Shown: one piece after another, positions 19,799 to 33,618 of the stretch | How positions within the stretch are numbered: position 1 is the first letter of the stretch | How the letters are laid out: each line of letters begins with the position of its first letter | Origin: Anaeromyxobacter terrae | GTDB lineage: Bacteria; Myxococcota; Myxococcia; Myxococcales; Anaeromyxobacteraceae | Assembly: GCF_022690685.1 (NCBI RefSeq) | Contig: NZ_JALCYY010000005.1 | Span: 88,684-152,683 of the forward strand | Reading direction: 5' to 3' | Length of the DNA: 64,000 nt | The notes under the pieces: model-generated | Database searches by the model: none | Told to the model about the DNA's origin: nothing | The model's input: the letters and a program-made list of their open reading frames with translations, nothing else | Translations under genes and position numbers: made by a program

Positions 19799-21613
19799 CT
19801 ACTCCACGTAGAACGAGTCGAGGAGGTCCTTGTAGTTCTGGGTGACGACCTTGCGCTTGACCTTGAGCGTGGGCGTCAGCTCCCCCGACTCCTGCGTGAA
19901 GTCCCGCGGCACGATCGCGAACTTCTTGATGGTCGAGTAGCTCGCCTGCTTCGCGTTGAGCGCGTCGATGGCCTTCTGGACGTGGGCGCGCACGCGCGGG
20001 TCCTCGTGGAGCGCCGCGCCCGCGGGGACGCCCGCGTCCGCCGCCCACTTGCGCGCGTTCTCCTCGTTGAGCGTGACGAGCGCCGACAGGAACTTGCGCT
20101 TGTCGCCGTGCACCATCACCTGCGAGACGAGCGGCTCGGTCTTGAGCTCGTTCTCGAGGTTCTGCGGCGCGACGTTCTTTCCGCCCGCGGTGACGATGAT
20201 GTCCTTCTTGCGGTCGGTGATCCGGAGGTGCCCCGCCTCGTCGAGGTAGCCGATGTCGCCCGTGTACAGCCAGCCGTCCCGCAGCACCTCCGCGGTCGCC
20301 GCCGGGGCGTTGTAGTACTCCTTCATCACGCCGCCGCCCCTCACGAGGACCTCGCCGTCGTCCGCGATCCGCACCTCGGTCCCCGGCACCGGCGGGCCGA
20401 CCGTGCCGATCCGGTTCTGGCCCGGCCGGTTCACGAACGTCCCGGCGGAGGACTCGGTCAGGCCGTAGCCCTCGAGGATGCTGAACCCGAGCACGCCGAA
20501 GAAGTGGGCGATCTTCGGCGAGAGCGGCGCGCCGCCGGACACGAAGAGCCGCATGCGCCCGCCGAACCGCTCGGCGAGCGCGTGGGTGAGCTTCGGGAAC
20601 ACCAGCTTCTTGCCGACGAGGAAGCCGAAGGACGAGTAGCTCTTCCCCTGATCGGCCGCGGTCGCGTACTGGTCGAAGCTCTCCATGGCGAGCTGGAAGA
20701 GCTTGCCCTTCAGGCCCGGCGTCGCGAGGCCCTTCGACACGACCGTGTTGTAGGCCTTCTCGAAGATGCGCGGCACGGACGGCATCACCGTCGGCCGCAC
20801 CTCGGAGGCGTTGTCGAGGATCTTCTCGAGCGACTCGACGAACGCGCAGGTCGCGCCGGTGGCGAACCAGACCGCCTCGATGACCTTCGCGAACGAGTGG
20901 GCCATCGGCAGGAACATGAGGACGAGGTCGTCCGGACCGATCAGCCGGATCTGCTCGACCGCGTACCCCTCGTAGACCCAGTTACCGTGGGTGAGGACGA
21001 CGCCCTTGGGGTTGCCCGTCGTGCCGGAGGTGTAGATGAAGCTCGCCGGGGCGTCGGGGCCGATCGCGGCGAGGCGGGCCGCGTGCGCGTCGGGGTTCGC
21101 CCGCCGCCACTCCTCGCCCATCCGCTCCAGGTCCGCGAGCGTGCGCTCGAACGGCCCCGCCGCCGGCCCGGTCGCGCGGATGATCGCCTCGAGCGCGGGG
21201 AGCTTGTCCCGCACGTCGCGGATCTTCGCGACCTGCACGTCGGTGTCGCAGAAGACGAACCGCGCCCCGGAGTCGGCCAGGATGTACTGGCACTCGGCGG
21301 CCTTGTTCGACTGGTAGATCGTGACCGTGATCCCCGCCGCGCCGAGGACGCCGAGGTCGGCGAGGATCCACTCGATGTTGGTCTCGCCGATGATCGCCAC
21401 GCGATCGCCGGGCCGGAGCCCGATCGCCGCGAGCCCGTCGGCGACGTCGCGCGCGCGCCGGGCGAGGTCGGCCCAGGAGACGTCCTGCCAGCGCCCCTCG
21501 CGCTTCATCTTCACGGCGGTGCGCTCGGCGCGCGCCGTCGCCTGCCCCTCGAACAACGCGACCAGGTTCCGCGCGGCGGGCGATCTCGTGTTCAGCTCGG
21601 CCTCGGCGATCAT
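19799..21613 (-). CDS. Long-chain acyl-CoA synthetase (AMP-binding)
   Basis: The 604-residue enzyme adenylates fatty acids and transfers them to CoA. It has the A3 motif YTSGTTGNPKGV at about residues 188-199, LEGYGLTESSAG, and WLYTGDIGYLDEAGHLRITDRKKD with the hinge region. The size and insertion pattern are those of the FadD15/FAA-like long-chain group rather than E. coli FadD. The ATG at 21613 follows GAGGAG. It lies ten bases after the TPR gene, so both are probably one transcript. Confidence 0.93.
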   Translation of the reverse strand: MIAEAELNTRSPAARNLVALFEGQATARAERTAVKMKREGRWQDVSWADLARRARDVADGLAAIGLRPGDRVAIIGETNIEWILADLGVLGAAGITVTIYQSNKAAECQYILADSGARFVFCDTDVQVAKIRDVRDKLPALEAIIRATGPAAGPFERTLADLERMGEEWRRANPDAHAARLAAIGPDAPASFIYTSGTTGNPKGVVLTHGNWVYEGYAVEQIRLIGPDDLVLMFLPMAHSFAKVIEAVWFATGATCAFVESLEKILDNASEVRPTVMPSVPRIFEKAYNTVVSKGLATPGLKGKLFQLAMESFDQYATAADQGKSYSSFGFLVGKKLVFPKLTHALAERFGGRMRLFVSGGAPLSPKIAHFFGVLGFSILEGYGLTESSAGTFVNRPGQNRIGTVGPPVPGTEVRIADDGEVLVRGGGVMKEYYNAPAATAEVLRDGWLYTGDIGYLDEAGHLRITDRKKDIIVTAGGKNVAPQNLENELKTEPLVSQVMVHGDKRKFLSALVTLNEENARKWAADAGVPAGAALHEDPRVRAHVQKAIDALNAKQASYSTIKKFAIVPRDFTQESGELTPTLKVKRKVVTQNYKDLLDSFYVE

Positions 21614-21623
21614 CGCGTTCTCC

Positions 21624-22382
21624 TCAGTCGGCGAGCTTGCGGCGGGCGATCTCCTGCCAGCGCCGCTCCTCGGCCTCGTCATAGCGTCCGGGCGTGGCCG
21701 CGGCAGCCTTCTCGAGCTGCTCGCGCGCCTCCCGGTGCCGCCCCTGCTTGCGGTAGGTGTCGGCGAGGTAGACGCGCGCCCGCACGTTGTCCGGGTTCTT
21801 CCCGAGCGCGTCCTTGAGCGCCCGCTCCGACTTGCGCGCGTCGTACTTGGGCCAGGGCAGCTCGAACCAGAAGCGCCCCCAGGCGGTCTGGATCGCGCCG
21901 CTCTCGAAGTTCGGGTCGATCTTCTCTGCGTGCGAGAGCCGGTCCTTGAACTTCCCCTCGAGGCCCTCGCGCAGCGCGCGCAGGATCCCGAGCCCGAGGG
22001 CGTACTGGCCCATGCCCGCCGCCGCGTAGTCCCAGCCCTCGACCCGCGCCGCGTTCGCCTGGATCGCCCGCTCACCGTAGTCCCAGGCGCGCTTGCCGAT
22101 CCGCGTCTGCTCGGCCTTGGGCAGCGCCGGGTCGTCCGCGAGCCAGACGTCGAGGCGCGCACGACGCCAGAGCACCTCGTAGTCGCCAGGCGCGAGCCGC
22201 TCGGCCTCGTCGAGGGCGGCGCCGACGGTCGCGAGCTGGGCGGGATCGGCCCGTCGGACGTAGGCGGCGTCGGCGCGCGCGATCAGCGACGCGAGGGAAT
22301 GACGCGCCGCGTCAGGCGCCGATCCGGTCTGACCTGGCGAGGCGAGCGCGATCGCGAGCCCGAGCGCGAGGGCGGAGAGCAT
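21624..22382 (-). CDS. TPR-repeat protein, probably exported
   Basis: The protein is about 252 residues with a hydrophobic N-terminus (LSALALGLAIALA) that could be a signal peptide, although it lacks basic residues. Helical repeats follow; NPDNVRARVYLADTYRKQGR and AREQLEKA are a clear TPR unit near the C-terminus. The function is unknown; TPRs mediate protein contacts. The ATG at 22382 or an in-frame GTG at 22400 could be the start, and neither has a ribosome-binding site. It is ten bases upstream of the acyl-CoA synthetase gene. Confidence 0.8.
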   Translation of the reverse strand: MLSALALGLAIALASPGQTGSAPDAARHSLASLIARADAAYVRRADPAQLATVGAALDEAERLAPGDYEVLWRRARLDVWLADDPALPKAEQTRIGKRAWDYGERAIQANAARVEGWDYAAAGMGQYALGLGILRALREGLEGKFKDRLSHAEKIDPNFESGAIQTAWGRFWFELPWPKYDARKSERALKDALGKNPDNVRARVYLADTYRKQGRHREAREQLEKAAAATPGRYDEAEERRWQEIARRKLAD

Positions 22383-22474
22383 GAACGTGTTGTTGCACAC
22401 CCGCGCCCGCCCGCGCAGGCTCCGGACGGAGGTCGTTCACGATCCGTCACGCGAAACGGGGCCGGGGGGCCCGG

Positions 22475-23704
22475 TCAGCCGGCGCAGATGAGCTGGATCT
22501 GTACGCGATCGCCCTGCTGGAGCCGGCACGCGTTCTGGAACGTGACGGTCGCCGGGCGCCCCGCGAGGGGAGGTGTGTAGACCGCGCCGGCCGTGGCGGC
22601 TTCCGCGGTCCCGTCGAGCGCCACCGTGCAGGGGATGGCGGCGAGGCCTGCGCGATCCACCCCGACGGCCAGCATGCGCCAGTCGGCCGGGGTGCCCTCG
22701 AGCGGCACGGACTGCGCGACGAGCAGGCCGGCGATGTCCTCGAGGATGCTCTTGAAGCTTGCGTCGCAGATGGAGCCGGTGCGGGTCCGCACCGTCCCGA
22801 GCGCGCTCGCGAGCTCGGTGAAGCGCAGCCCGCCGTCGAGCGCCGTCCCGCACGCATTGTTCGCGCAGCCCTCGCACGACGGCTCTCCGCTCGCCGGATC
22901 GACGCCGACGATGGACGCGACCACGATCTCCCGGCTCTCCCCTGCGATGGGCGCGTGCAGGAAGTCGACGACGTCGCCGATGGGATCGAGGCTCGAGGCC
23001 TTGAAGGCCGGGTTGTGGCAGTCGATGTCGTCGATGGCGAACGGCTCCGCCGTGTCGGAGCAGTCGTCCTCGTCGGAGACGAAGACGACCGCGAGCCGGG
23101 CCCCGTCCCGCAGGAACCCTTCGTTCGTGCCGTCGGCGATCCGCTCGGAGAGCGCGAGGCGCGCCGCCCGGAACGGCTGCTCCTTGAACGTGCCGTAGGT
23201 GCCTACCCGCACGTTTGCCTTGAAGTCGTCGACGAGCGTGGGCGACGAGGCGGCGAGGATGCGCGCCCCGCCGAAGCCCGTCCCGGCCGTCCAGACGATG
23301 TCGCCGGCCACGCCGACGCCGGGTGAGCTCTGGTGGATCGCGATGAGCGCGCCGTCGGGGAAGGGCTTGCCGCTCGCCGGGCCGCCCGTGTACGTCTGTC
23401 CGAGCGTGGAGGTCGCGCCGTAGTCCTCGACCGACGTGGTGGTGACGCCGATCTGGAACTCGTTCGCGACGGGCGCGGCGACGAGCGCGTCGATGAACGC
23501 GTAGAGGTTGTCGCGCAGGTTCGCCTGCTCCGCGTCCATCGAGATCGAGTCGTCGATGACGAAGAGGATGTCCGTCTTCACCGCGGCGGGGACGACCTGC
23601 GTCGACTCGCAGCGGGTCACCGCGCCGGACGGCACCTGCTCGCAGGCGGCGAGCGCGAGCGCGCCCGCCGCGAGGAGTGATCCGGCGCGGACCGCGCGGC
23701 TCAC
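22475..23704 (-). CDS. Von Willebrand factor A-like lipoprotein (second of tandem pair)
   Basis: The 409-residue protein has a lipoprotein signal with LAAC, lipidated Cys at residue 21. A VWA-like domain starts at about 45: TDILFVIDDSISMD holds the DxSxS MIDAS pattern, and FVSDEDDCSD is an acidic strand shared with the upstream paralogue. A Cys-rich patch (CEGCANNAC) follows. It is probably a surface or periplasmic adhesion or scaffold protein binding a divalent cation. It starts at GTG overlapping the upstream stop (GTGA) with GGAG eight bases before. The pair clearly arose by duplication. Confidence 0.85.
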   Translation of the reverse strand: MSRAVRAGSLLAAGALALAACEQVPSGAVTRCESTQVVPAAVKTDILFVIDDSISMDAEQANLRDNLYAFIDALVAAPVANEFQIGVTTTSVEDYGATSTLGQTYTGGPASGKPFPDGALIAIHQSSPGVGVAGDIVWTAGTGFGGARILAASSPTLVDDFKANVRVGTYGTFKEQPFRAARLALSERIADGTNEGFLRDGARLAVVFVSDEDDCSDTAEPFAIDDIDCHNPAFKASSLDPIGDVVDFLHAPIAGESREIVVASIVGVDPASGEPSCEGCANNACGTALDGGLRFTELASALGTVRTRTGSICDASFKSILEDIAGLLVAQSVPLEGTPADWRMLAVGVDRAGLAAIPCTVALDGTAEAATAGAVYTPPLAGRPATVTFQNACRLQQGDRVQIQLICAG

Positions 23705-25536
23705 GGCTGGCACTCCGGCGCCGTGGAGCCGGGCGCGCAGCACACGCAGGTGCCGCGGCCGGTGCCCGGAGGCGTGTAGCAGCCCCAGTCCTCCACCCGG
23801 CCCCCGAGCGCCTGCTGGCACTCGGTGCGCGTCGTGCAGCCGCCCGGCGGGTTCAGCGCGATGTAGTCGGCGGAGTACGTCTCGCCCGGATCCGCCTCGC
23901 AGTTGCCGGTGGCGTGGTTGATGTAGATGAACTTCGAGACCTCGACCGCGTCCCCCGGGTCGGCGGTCGCCGTGAACCACCAGTCGCAGCGCACGGCGGC
24001 GCCGGTCGCGTCCTTGCAGAGGGGCTGATCCACCGCCGCCGCGAAGGTCGTGCCGGCCGGGGCGGGGCCGTTGCAGGTCTTCCTCGGCTGGCCGTTCGTC
24101 TTGGCGATGCGGAGGAGCGAGATCTGGCCCTCCGCGGGCTCGGTCTGGAGCTGCAGCCCGACGGGCGGCTTCACGATGTCGGCGAGCTCGTCGAGGAGCG
24201 AGCCGAAGTCCGGATCGCAGACCGATCCCGTGATCACGTCGGCTCCCTTGGCGCGAAGCGCGTTGGCGGCCGCGAGGAGCCGGTTGCCGGGGGCCTGGCC
24301 GCCGCAGTTGTCCGTGCCCTGGATGCAGACGCCGGCGTGGTTGGGGCAGTCGGTCTGGCAGCAGAGCCCGGCGGTGCACGTGTCGCCCGAGCAGGAGGTC
24401 TGGGCGGCCGGGAAGATGAACGCGGCGCCGAGCGGCCGGCCCAGGCCCGCGAAGTAGTCCACGATCTCGTTGACCGGGAACTGCTTCTTCTTCGTGGGAT
24501 CCGTGGACTCGTAGTCGCGCACGCAGGCGTCCGCGCCGGTCGGATCCGCGCGCATGACGATGCCCGCGCTGGGGTCGTCCGGGGACGAGCAGTCGTCCTC
24601 GTCGCCGACGAACACGAGCACGAGCTTGGAGTCCTTGCGCGGCCACTCGGCCGTGGCCGAGGCGGTGCGGGTCGAGGGGGCCCACGACGCCTGGCCGGAG
24701 ATCGTGTACGTGTCCTTCTGCCGTCCGGCGAGCGCCTTCTGCAGCGCGAGCCGCCCCGCCTGGAGCGCCTGCTCCTGGCCCGAGCCGCAGGTGCCGACGA
24801 TGACGTTGCCGCCGACGGACGCGCTCCCGACGAACCAGTCGATGAGCTGCTGGCGGGTGAAGCCCTGGCGGTTCTTCTGCGTCGCCCCGTAGAGCTCCTT
24901 GTCGAAGTGCAGGACGCGCGGGTTGGCGGCCGAGGCCTTGTCGTCCCACGACACGAAGTCGCCCTGCGGGTACGCGGCGCCGTCCACGGCGAGGCCGACC
25001 GGGCTCCCCTGGCTCGTGCAGAACGCGAAGTCGTAGGTGTGCTCGATCTGCCCGCAGCCCGCCGCGCCGTTCCCGCCGAGCTGATCGGCGAGGACGTTCG
25101 TCTCGCGGCTGCACTTCACCGCCTGGCCGTCCTTCCCGAGCATCGGGGCGCCCGCGGAGTTGACACACGTCCCCGACTGGCACGTGTACGTGAAGGAGCT
25201 CGCGTACTCGGGGTTCCAGTACACCGACGTCGTGGTGACGGCGATGTGGAAGTCGATCGGCGAGCGCCCGGCCGCCGCGCGCTCGGCGTTGAACCGGTCG
25301 AGGTTGTCGACGAACCGCGTGAAGTTCGCGGCGAGCTTCGCCTGCTCGGCCGCCATCGATCCCGAGTCGTCGACGACGAACAGGATGTCCGCGGACGAGA
25401 GGTCCGAGAGCGTGACCCGCTGGTTGCCCGGCTGGACCAGGCAGTGGCCGACGGGGTTGAAGTTGTAGTCCTGGCACCCGGCCGCCGCGAGCATTGCCAG
25501 CGGGGCGAGCGCGCGGACCGCGGACGATCGCGCCAT
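23701..25536 (-). CDS. Von Willebrand factor A-like lipoprotein (first of tandem pair), Cys-rich
   Basis: The 611-residue protein has a lipoprotein signal with lipid Cys at residue 21 (AAAGC). The VWA strand ADILFVVDDSGSM, with an intact DxSxS, begins at 50; FVGDEDDCSS corresponds to the same site in its neighbour. The rest contains several cysteine-dense segments (CCQTDCPNHAGVC, GTCVCC at the end), suggesting an extracellular disulfide-rich structure. Gln follows the lipidated Cys, compatible with outer-membrane sorting. The ATG follows GGAGG at eight bases, and a promoter lies upstream. No function can be named. Confidence 0.86.
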   Translation of the reverse strand: MARSSAVRALAPLAMLAAAGCQDYNFNPVGHCLVQPGNQRVTLSDLSSADILFVVDDSGSMAAEQAKLAANFTRFVDNLDRFNAERAAAGRSPIDFHIAVTTTSVYWNPEYASSFTYTCQSGTCVNSAGAPMLGKDGQAVKCSRETNVLADQLGGNGAAGCGQIEHTYDFAFCTSQGSPVGLAVDGAAYPQGDFVSWDDKASAANPRVLHFDKELYGATQKNRQGFTRQQLIDWFVGSASVGGNVIVGTCGSGQEQALQAGRLALQKALAGRQKDTYTISGQASWAPSTRTASATAEWPRKDSKLVLVFVGDEDDCSSPDDPSAGIVMRADPTGADACVRDYESTDPTKKKQFPVNEIVDYFAGLGRPLGAAFIFPAAQTSCSGDTCTAGLCCQTDCPNHAGVCIQGTDNCGGQAPGNRLLAAANALRAKGADVITGSVCDPDFGSLLDELADIVKPPVGLQLQTEPAEGQISLLRIAKTNGQPRKTCNGPAPAGTTFAAAVDQPLCKDATGAAVRCDWWFTATADPGDAVEVSKFIYINHATGNCEADPGETYSADYIALNPPGGCTTRTECQQALGGRVEDWGCYTPPGTGRGTCVCCAPGSTAPECQP

Positions 25537-25560
25537 CGTTGAAGCCTCCGATCCGCCGGG

Positions 25561-25589
25561 ATGATAGCCCTCCGCCGCCAGCCGGCAAA
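25561..25589 (-). promoter_or_regulatory. Candidate promoter of the VWA lipoprotein operon
   Basis: On the minus strand TTTGCC (25589-25584), a 17-base spacer and TATCAT (25566-25561) precede the ATG by 24 bases. The leader carries GGAGG, so this message is not leaderless. Confidence 0.5.
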
Positions 25590-25695
25590 CTAAGGAAGCG
25601 AGCGACGCGGGCCTACACCGGCGACTTCGTGCGCGCACGGGGCCACCTCGCCGGCTCGAGCGCCCGGCCGCGTCACGCCGCGCCGCGGCGGCGCG

Positions 25696-27252
<1,557 letters not shown>

Positions 27253-27281
27253 CGCGGCCTCCGGCGCCGATGTACGAAGCG

Positions 27282-27361
27282 CTCGCCCGTCGAAGCCTGT
27301 CGAGTGGGCGAGCGGAACCGCCGCGCTGCGCCGGCTCGTGGTCGACAGGCTCGCCACGAGC
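27282..27361. repeat. Pair of palindromic (REP-like) repeats between guaB and guaA
   Basis: Two hairpins lie in the 120-base gap. The first has arms CTCGCCC (27282-27288) and GGGCGAG (27306-27312). The second has arms GCTCGTGG (27334-27341) and CCACGAGC (27354-27361). Their loops hold CCTGTCGA and TCGACAGG, which are complementary to each other. The CGACAGGCT core resembles REP-like palindromes in many proteobacterial genomes. They could set the guaB/guaA expression ratio. Confidence 0.55.
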
Positions 27362-27372
27362 GAGGGGGCGGA

Positions 27373-31375
<4,003 letters not shown>

Positions 31376-31397
31376 GCCTCGCGTCCGGTCGGGTCCG

Positions 31398-32078
31398 CTA
31401 CTCCCGCTCCGCCTCGGACGCCAGGGCGGGCGGGGCAGCGCGACGCCCTTGCGCCCACCGGAAGGCGAAGGCGAGGAGCACGACGGCGACGCCGAGCAGG
31501 ATGTAGTTCGAGAACCGCCCGGCGACGCGGGTCGCCGCGTGGAGGTCGGAGCCGAACCAGAAGCCGACGCACACCCACAGCGGCGCGGAGACGAGGGCGG
31601 CGACGCCGTCGAAGAGCAGGAACTCCCAGTACGGCATGCGGGCGTGGCCGACGGTGAAGAAGGTCGGCGCGCGCAGGCCGGGCAGGAAGCGCGCGAACAT
31701 CACCACCACGTTGCCGCGCGTCCGGACCTTCCGCTCGACGAGCTGGAGCTTCTCCGGCGTGATGATCCGGCGGAGCGGGCGGAAGTCGGCGATGTGCGTC
31801 CCGAACCTTCGCCCCGCGAAGAAGATCACCGAGTCGCCGGCCAGGATCCCGGCGAGGCCCATCGCGATCATCGTGAGGAGCCCCTCGTCGTGGAGCATCC
31901 CGGACAAGGTCGCGTGGGTCAGGTCGGACGCGAGCCAGGCGAGGGCGCCGGCGGACACGAGGACCACGTCCTCCGGCATCGGCAGGCCGAACCCGCAGAG
32001 GAGCAGCATGAGGAAGACGACGCCGTAGCCGACGTGGAGGGAGTGGCCTCCCAGGATGGCGACCAGGCGTTCGAGCAT
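31398..32078 (-). CDS. DedA/SNARE-associated family membrane protein
   Basis: The 226-residue integral membrane protein has the DedA pattern: CGFGLPMPEDVVLVSAGALA near residue 30, GDSVIFFAGRRFG, and MFARFLPGLRAPTFFTVGHARMP with the conserved Arg residues and Pro. DedA proteins are linked to lipid-carrier flipping, membrane potential and drug tolerance. The ATG at 32078 has GAAGG upstream. It converges on the PilZ-Hsp70 gene with a gap of 22 bases. A weak GTGACG/TAATTC promoter pair may lie upstream. Confidence 0.92.
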   Translation of the reverse strand: MLERLVAILGGHSLHVGYGVVFLMLLLCGFGLPMPEDVVLVSAGALAWLASDLTHATLSGMLHDEGLLTMIAMGLAGILAGDSVIFFAGRRFGTHIADFRPLRRIITPEKLQLVERKVRTRGNVVVMFARFLPGLRAPTFFTVGHARMPYWEFLLFDGVAALVSAPLWVCVGFWFGSDLHAATRVAGRFSNYILLGVAVVLLAFAFRWAQGRRAAPPALASEAERE

Positions 32079-32243
32079 GCGGCCTTCGTTCTCCTCGAAT
32101 TACCTCGAAACCGGGCGCGGCGTCACGCGCTCAGAGCGCCGTTCGTGTCTCGATGTCTCGACGCCCCCCCGGACGAGAACGACGGGCGGGTCGCGCCGCT
32201 TCCCGCCCGCCCGCACGGAGGGGGGGCAGGGAGGCGAGCGTCC

Positions 32244-32702
32244 CTAGATCGCGCGACGTGCGGCGAGCTCCCGGAGGGCGTCCCGGTTCTCGGCGACCTT
32301 CTCGGCGAGATCGCCGGCGATGGCGAGCGCGAGCTTGAGGCAGGCCTGCGGCTTCTGGGGCTGGAGGCGCACGAAGTCGCGCTGCGTGATCTCCACGACC
32401 TCGCAGGCGGTCGCGGCCACCGCCGAGACGAGGCGGACGCTCCGGCCGAGCAGCGCGAGCTCACCGAGGTGCTCGCCCGCGCCGACCACGGCGAGCTCCT
32501 TCTCCCCCTCGGTCGTGCGCCGCGAGATGCGGACGGTGCCCGACTTCACGATGAAGAGCGACTCGCCCACCATGTTCTCGGCGAACAGCGGCGTGCCCGC
32601 CGGGATGGCCTTCTCGAGCGCGATGCCGGCGAAGATCCTGAGCCCGGTCTCGGTGAACTCCCTGAAGAGCGCCGCGCGCTTCAGGGCATCGAAGGCGGTC
32701 AT
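32244..32702 (-). CDS. Cyclic nucleotide-binding domain protein (CRP-like, no DNA-binding domain)
   Basis: The 152-residue protein is one cNMP-binding beta-roll: AGTPLFAENMVGESLFIVKSG, then GAGEHLGELALLG, where the conserved GE(L/M) of the phosphate cassette is present, although the Arg that contacts cyclic phosphate is not in its usual place. There is no helix-turn-helix. It may bind a nucleotide or another ligand and act on a partner protein. The ATG overlaps the gamma-carbonic-anhydrase stop (ATGA), so it is the last gene of the coupled miaB operon. Confidence 0.87.
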   Translation of the reverse strand: MTAFDALKRAALFREFTETGLRIFAGIALEKAIPAGTPLFAENMVGESLFIVKSGTVRISRRTTEGEKELAVVGAGEHLGELALLGRSVRLVSAVAATACEVVEITQRDFVRLQPQKPQACLKLALAIAGDLAEKVAENRDALRELAARRAI

Positions 32703-33226
32703 CCCCCACCCCCCTCGCCGCGGTACCGCGCGGCGTATCCCGCGTACCGCTCCGCGGACGTCCGGAGGAATGCGCGCTCCTCGGGCGTGAGCTCGCGCCG
32801 GGGCTTCGCCGGGGAGCCCAGCACCAGGGTGCCGGGCGGCACGATCGTCCCGGGCGCCACGAGCGCTCCGGCGCCGACCATGGCGTCCGGCCCCACCACC
32901 GCCCCGTCCATGACGATCGCGCCGATCCCGACGAGGCAGCGATCGCGGATGGTGCAGCCGTGCAGCACGGCACGGTGACCCACCGTCACGTCGTCGCCGA
33001 TGACCGTGGGGTGCGTCCCGGAGGTGACGTGGACGACGGTGAGGTCCTGGAGGTTCGTGCGCGCGCCGACGCGGACGTGATTCACGTCGCCGCGCACGAC
33101 GGTACCGAACCAGATCGACGAGCCCTCGCCGATCTCGACGTCCCCCACCACGACCGCGTTCTCGGCCACGAACACGGATCCGTGCAGGCGGGGCGCCCGC
33201 CCGGCGTAGGGCGCGATGAGGGGCAT
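32699..33226 (-). CDS. Gamma-carbonic anhydrase family protein (left-handed beta-helix)
   Basis: The 175-residue protein has the hexapeptide-repeat beta-helix of YrdA/CaiE/gamma-CA proteins: VVGDVEIGEGSSIWFG, RGDVNHVRVG and IGDDVTVGHRAVLHGC. His in VVHVTSG and two in GHRAVLHG are at the metal-ligand positions. Some members hydrate CO2, many have unknown activity. The C-terminal helix follows SPAKPRRELTPEE. Start and upstream vanZ-like stop share a base (TGATG), so translation is coupled. A TTGCGG/TAGCAT pair inside the vanZ-like gene could be an internal promoter. Confidence 0.92.
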   Translation of the reverse strand: MPLIAPYAGRAPRLHGSVFVAENAVVVGDVEIGEGSSIWFGTVVRGDVNHVRVGARTNLQDLTVVHVTSGTHPTVIGDDVTVGHRAVLHGCTIRDRCLVGIGAIVMDGAVVGPDAMVGAGALVAPGTIVPPGTLVLGSPAKPRRELTPEERAFLRTSAERYAGYAARYRGEGGGG

Positions 33227-33618
33227 CAGCGGCGAATGCTAGCCCGCGCACCTACACGCCGCAAGATGAGCGCCATCGCCGCCGCGCCCGCGGCGGCGCC
33301 GAGCGCGTCGGAGGCGAGGTCGGCGGGATCCGACGAGCGGTTCGGCACGAACGACTGGTGCCACTCGTCGGTGGCCCCGTACGCGGTCCCCACCGCGATG
33401 GTGAGACCGAGCGCCCTCCAGGGCCGGAGCCGCCAGCCGCCGAGCGCCCCGCACACGAGCGCGCCGAGCACCGCGTACGCGCCGGCGTGCAGGAGCTTGT
33501 CGTGATCGAAGAGGCTGCGCGGCAGCGCGGGGAACGGGTTCGACTGGGAGGACGCCCAGAAGATGAGCGCGGCCCAGGCGACCGCCCCCGCGGCGAGGAG
33601 CGCCGTGCGCGCGGTCAC
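33226..33618 (-). CDS. VanZ-like family membrane protein
   Basis: The 130-residue protein has about four membrane helices and the VanZ signature: DHDKLLHAGAYAVLG with conserved Asp-Lys-His, then TDEWHQSFVPNRSSDPADLASDALGA. VanZ in glycopeptide-resistance clusters gives teicoplanin tolerance, but most chromosomal homologues have no known role. It starts at GTG overlapping the miaB stop (GTGA) and ends overlapping the next gene, the tightest possible operon packing. Confidence 0.9.
   Translation of the reverse strand: MTARTALLAAGAVAWAALIFWASSQSNPFPALPRSLFDHDKLLHAGAYAVLGALVCGALGGWRLRPWRALGLTIAVGTAYGATDEWHQSFVPNRSSDPADLASDALGAAAGAAAMALILRRVGARASIRR

Noticed and set aside
19286..21817. Long plus-strand frame over the acyl-CoA synthetase
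   Set aside because: Antisense shadow of a gene with full AMP-binding motifs.
33224..33256. TTGCGG/TAGCAT pair as an independent promoter for the gamma-carbonic anhydrase gene
   Set aside because: The -10 lies within the vanZ-like coding end and the genes are coupled by TGATG. It may be an internal promoter, so I mention it only in the gene entry.
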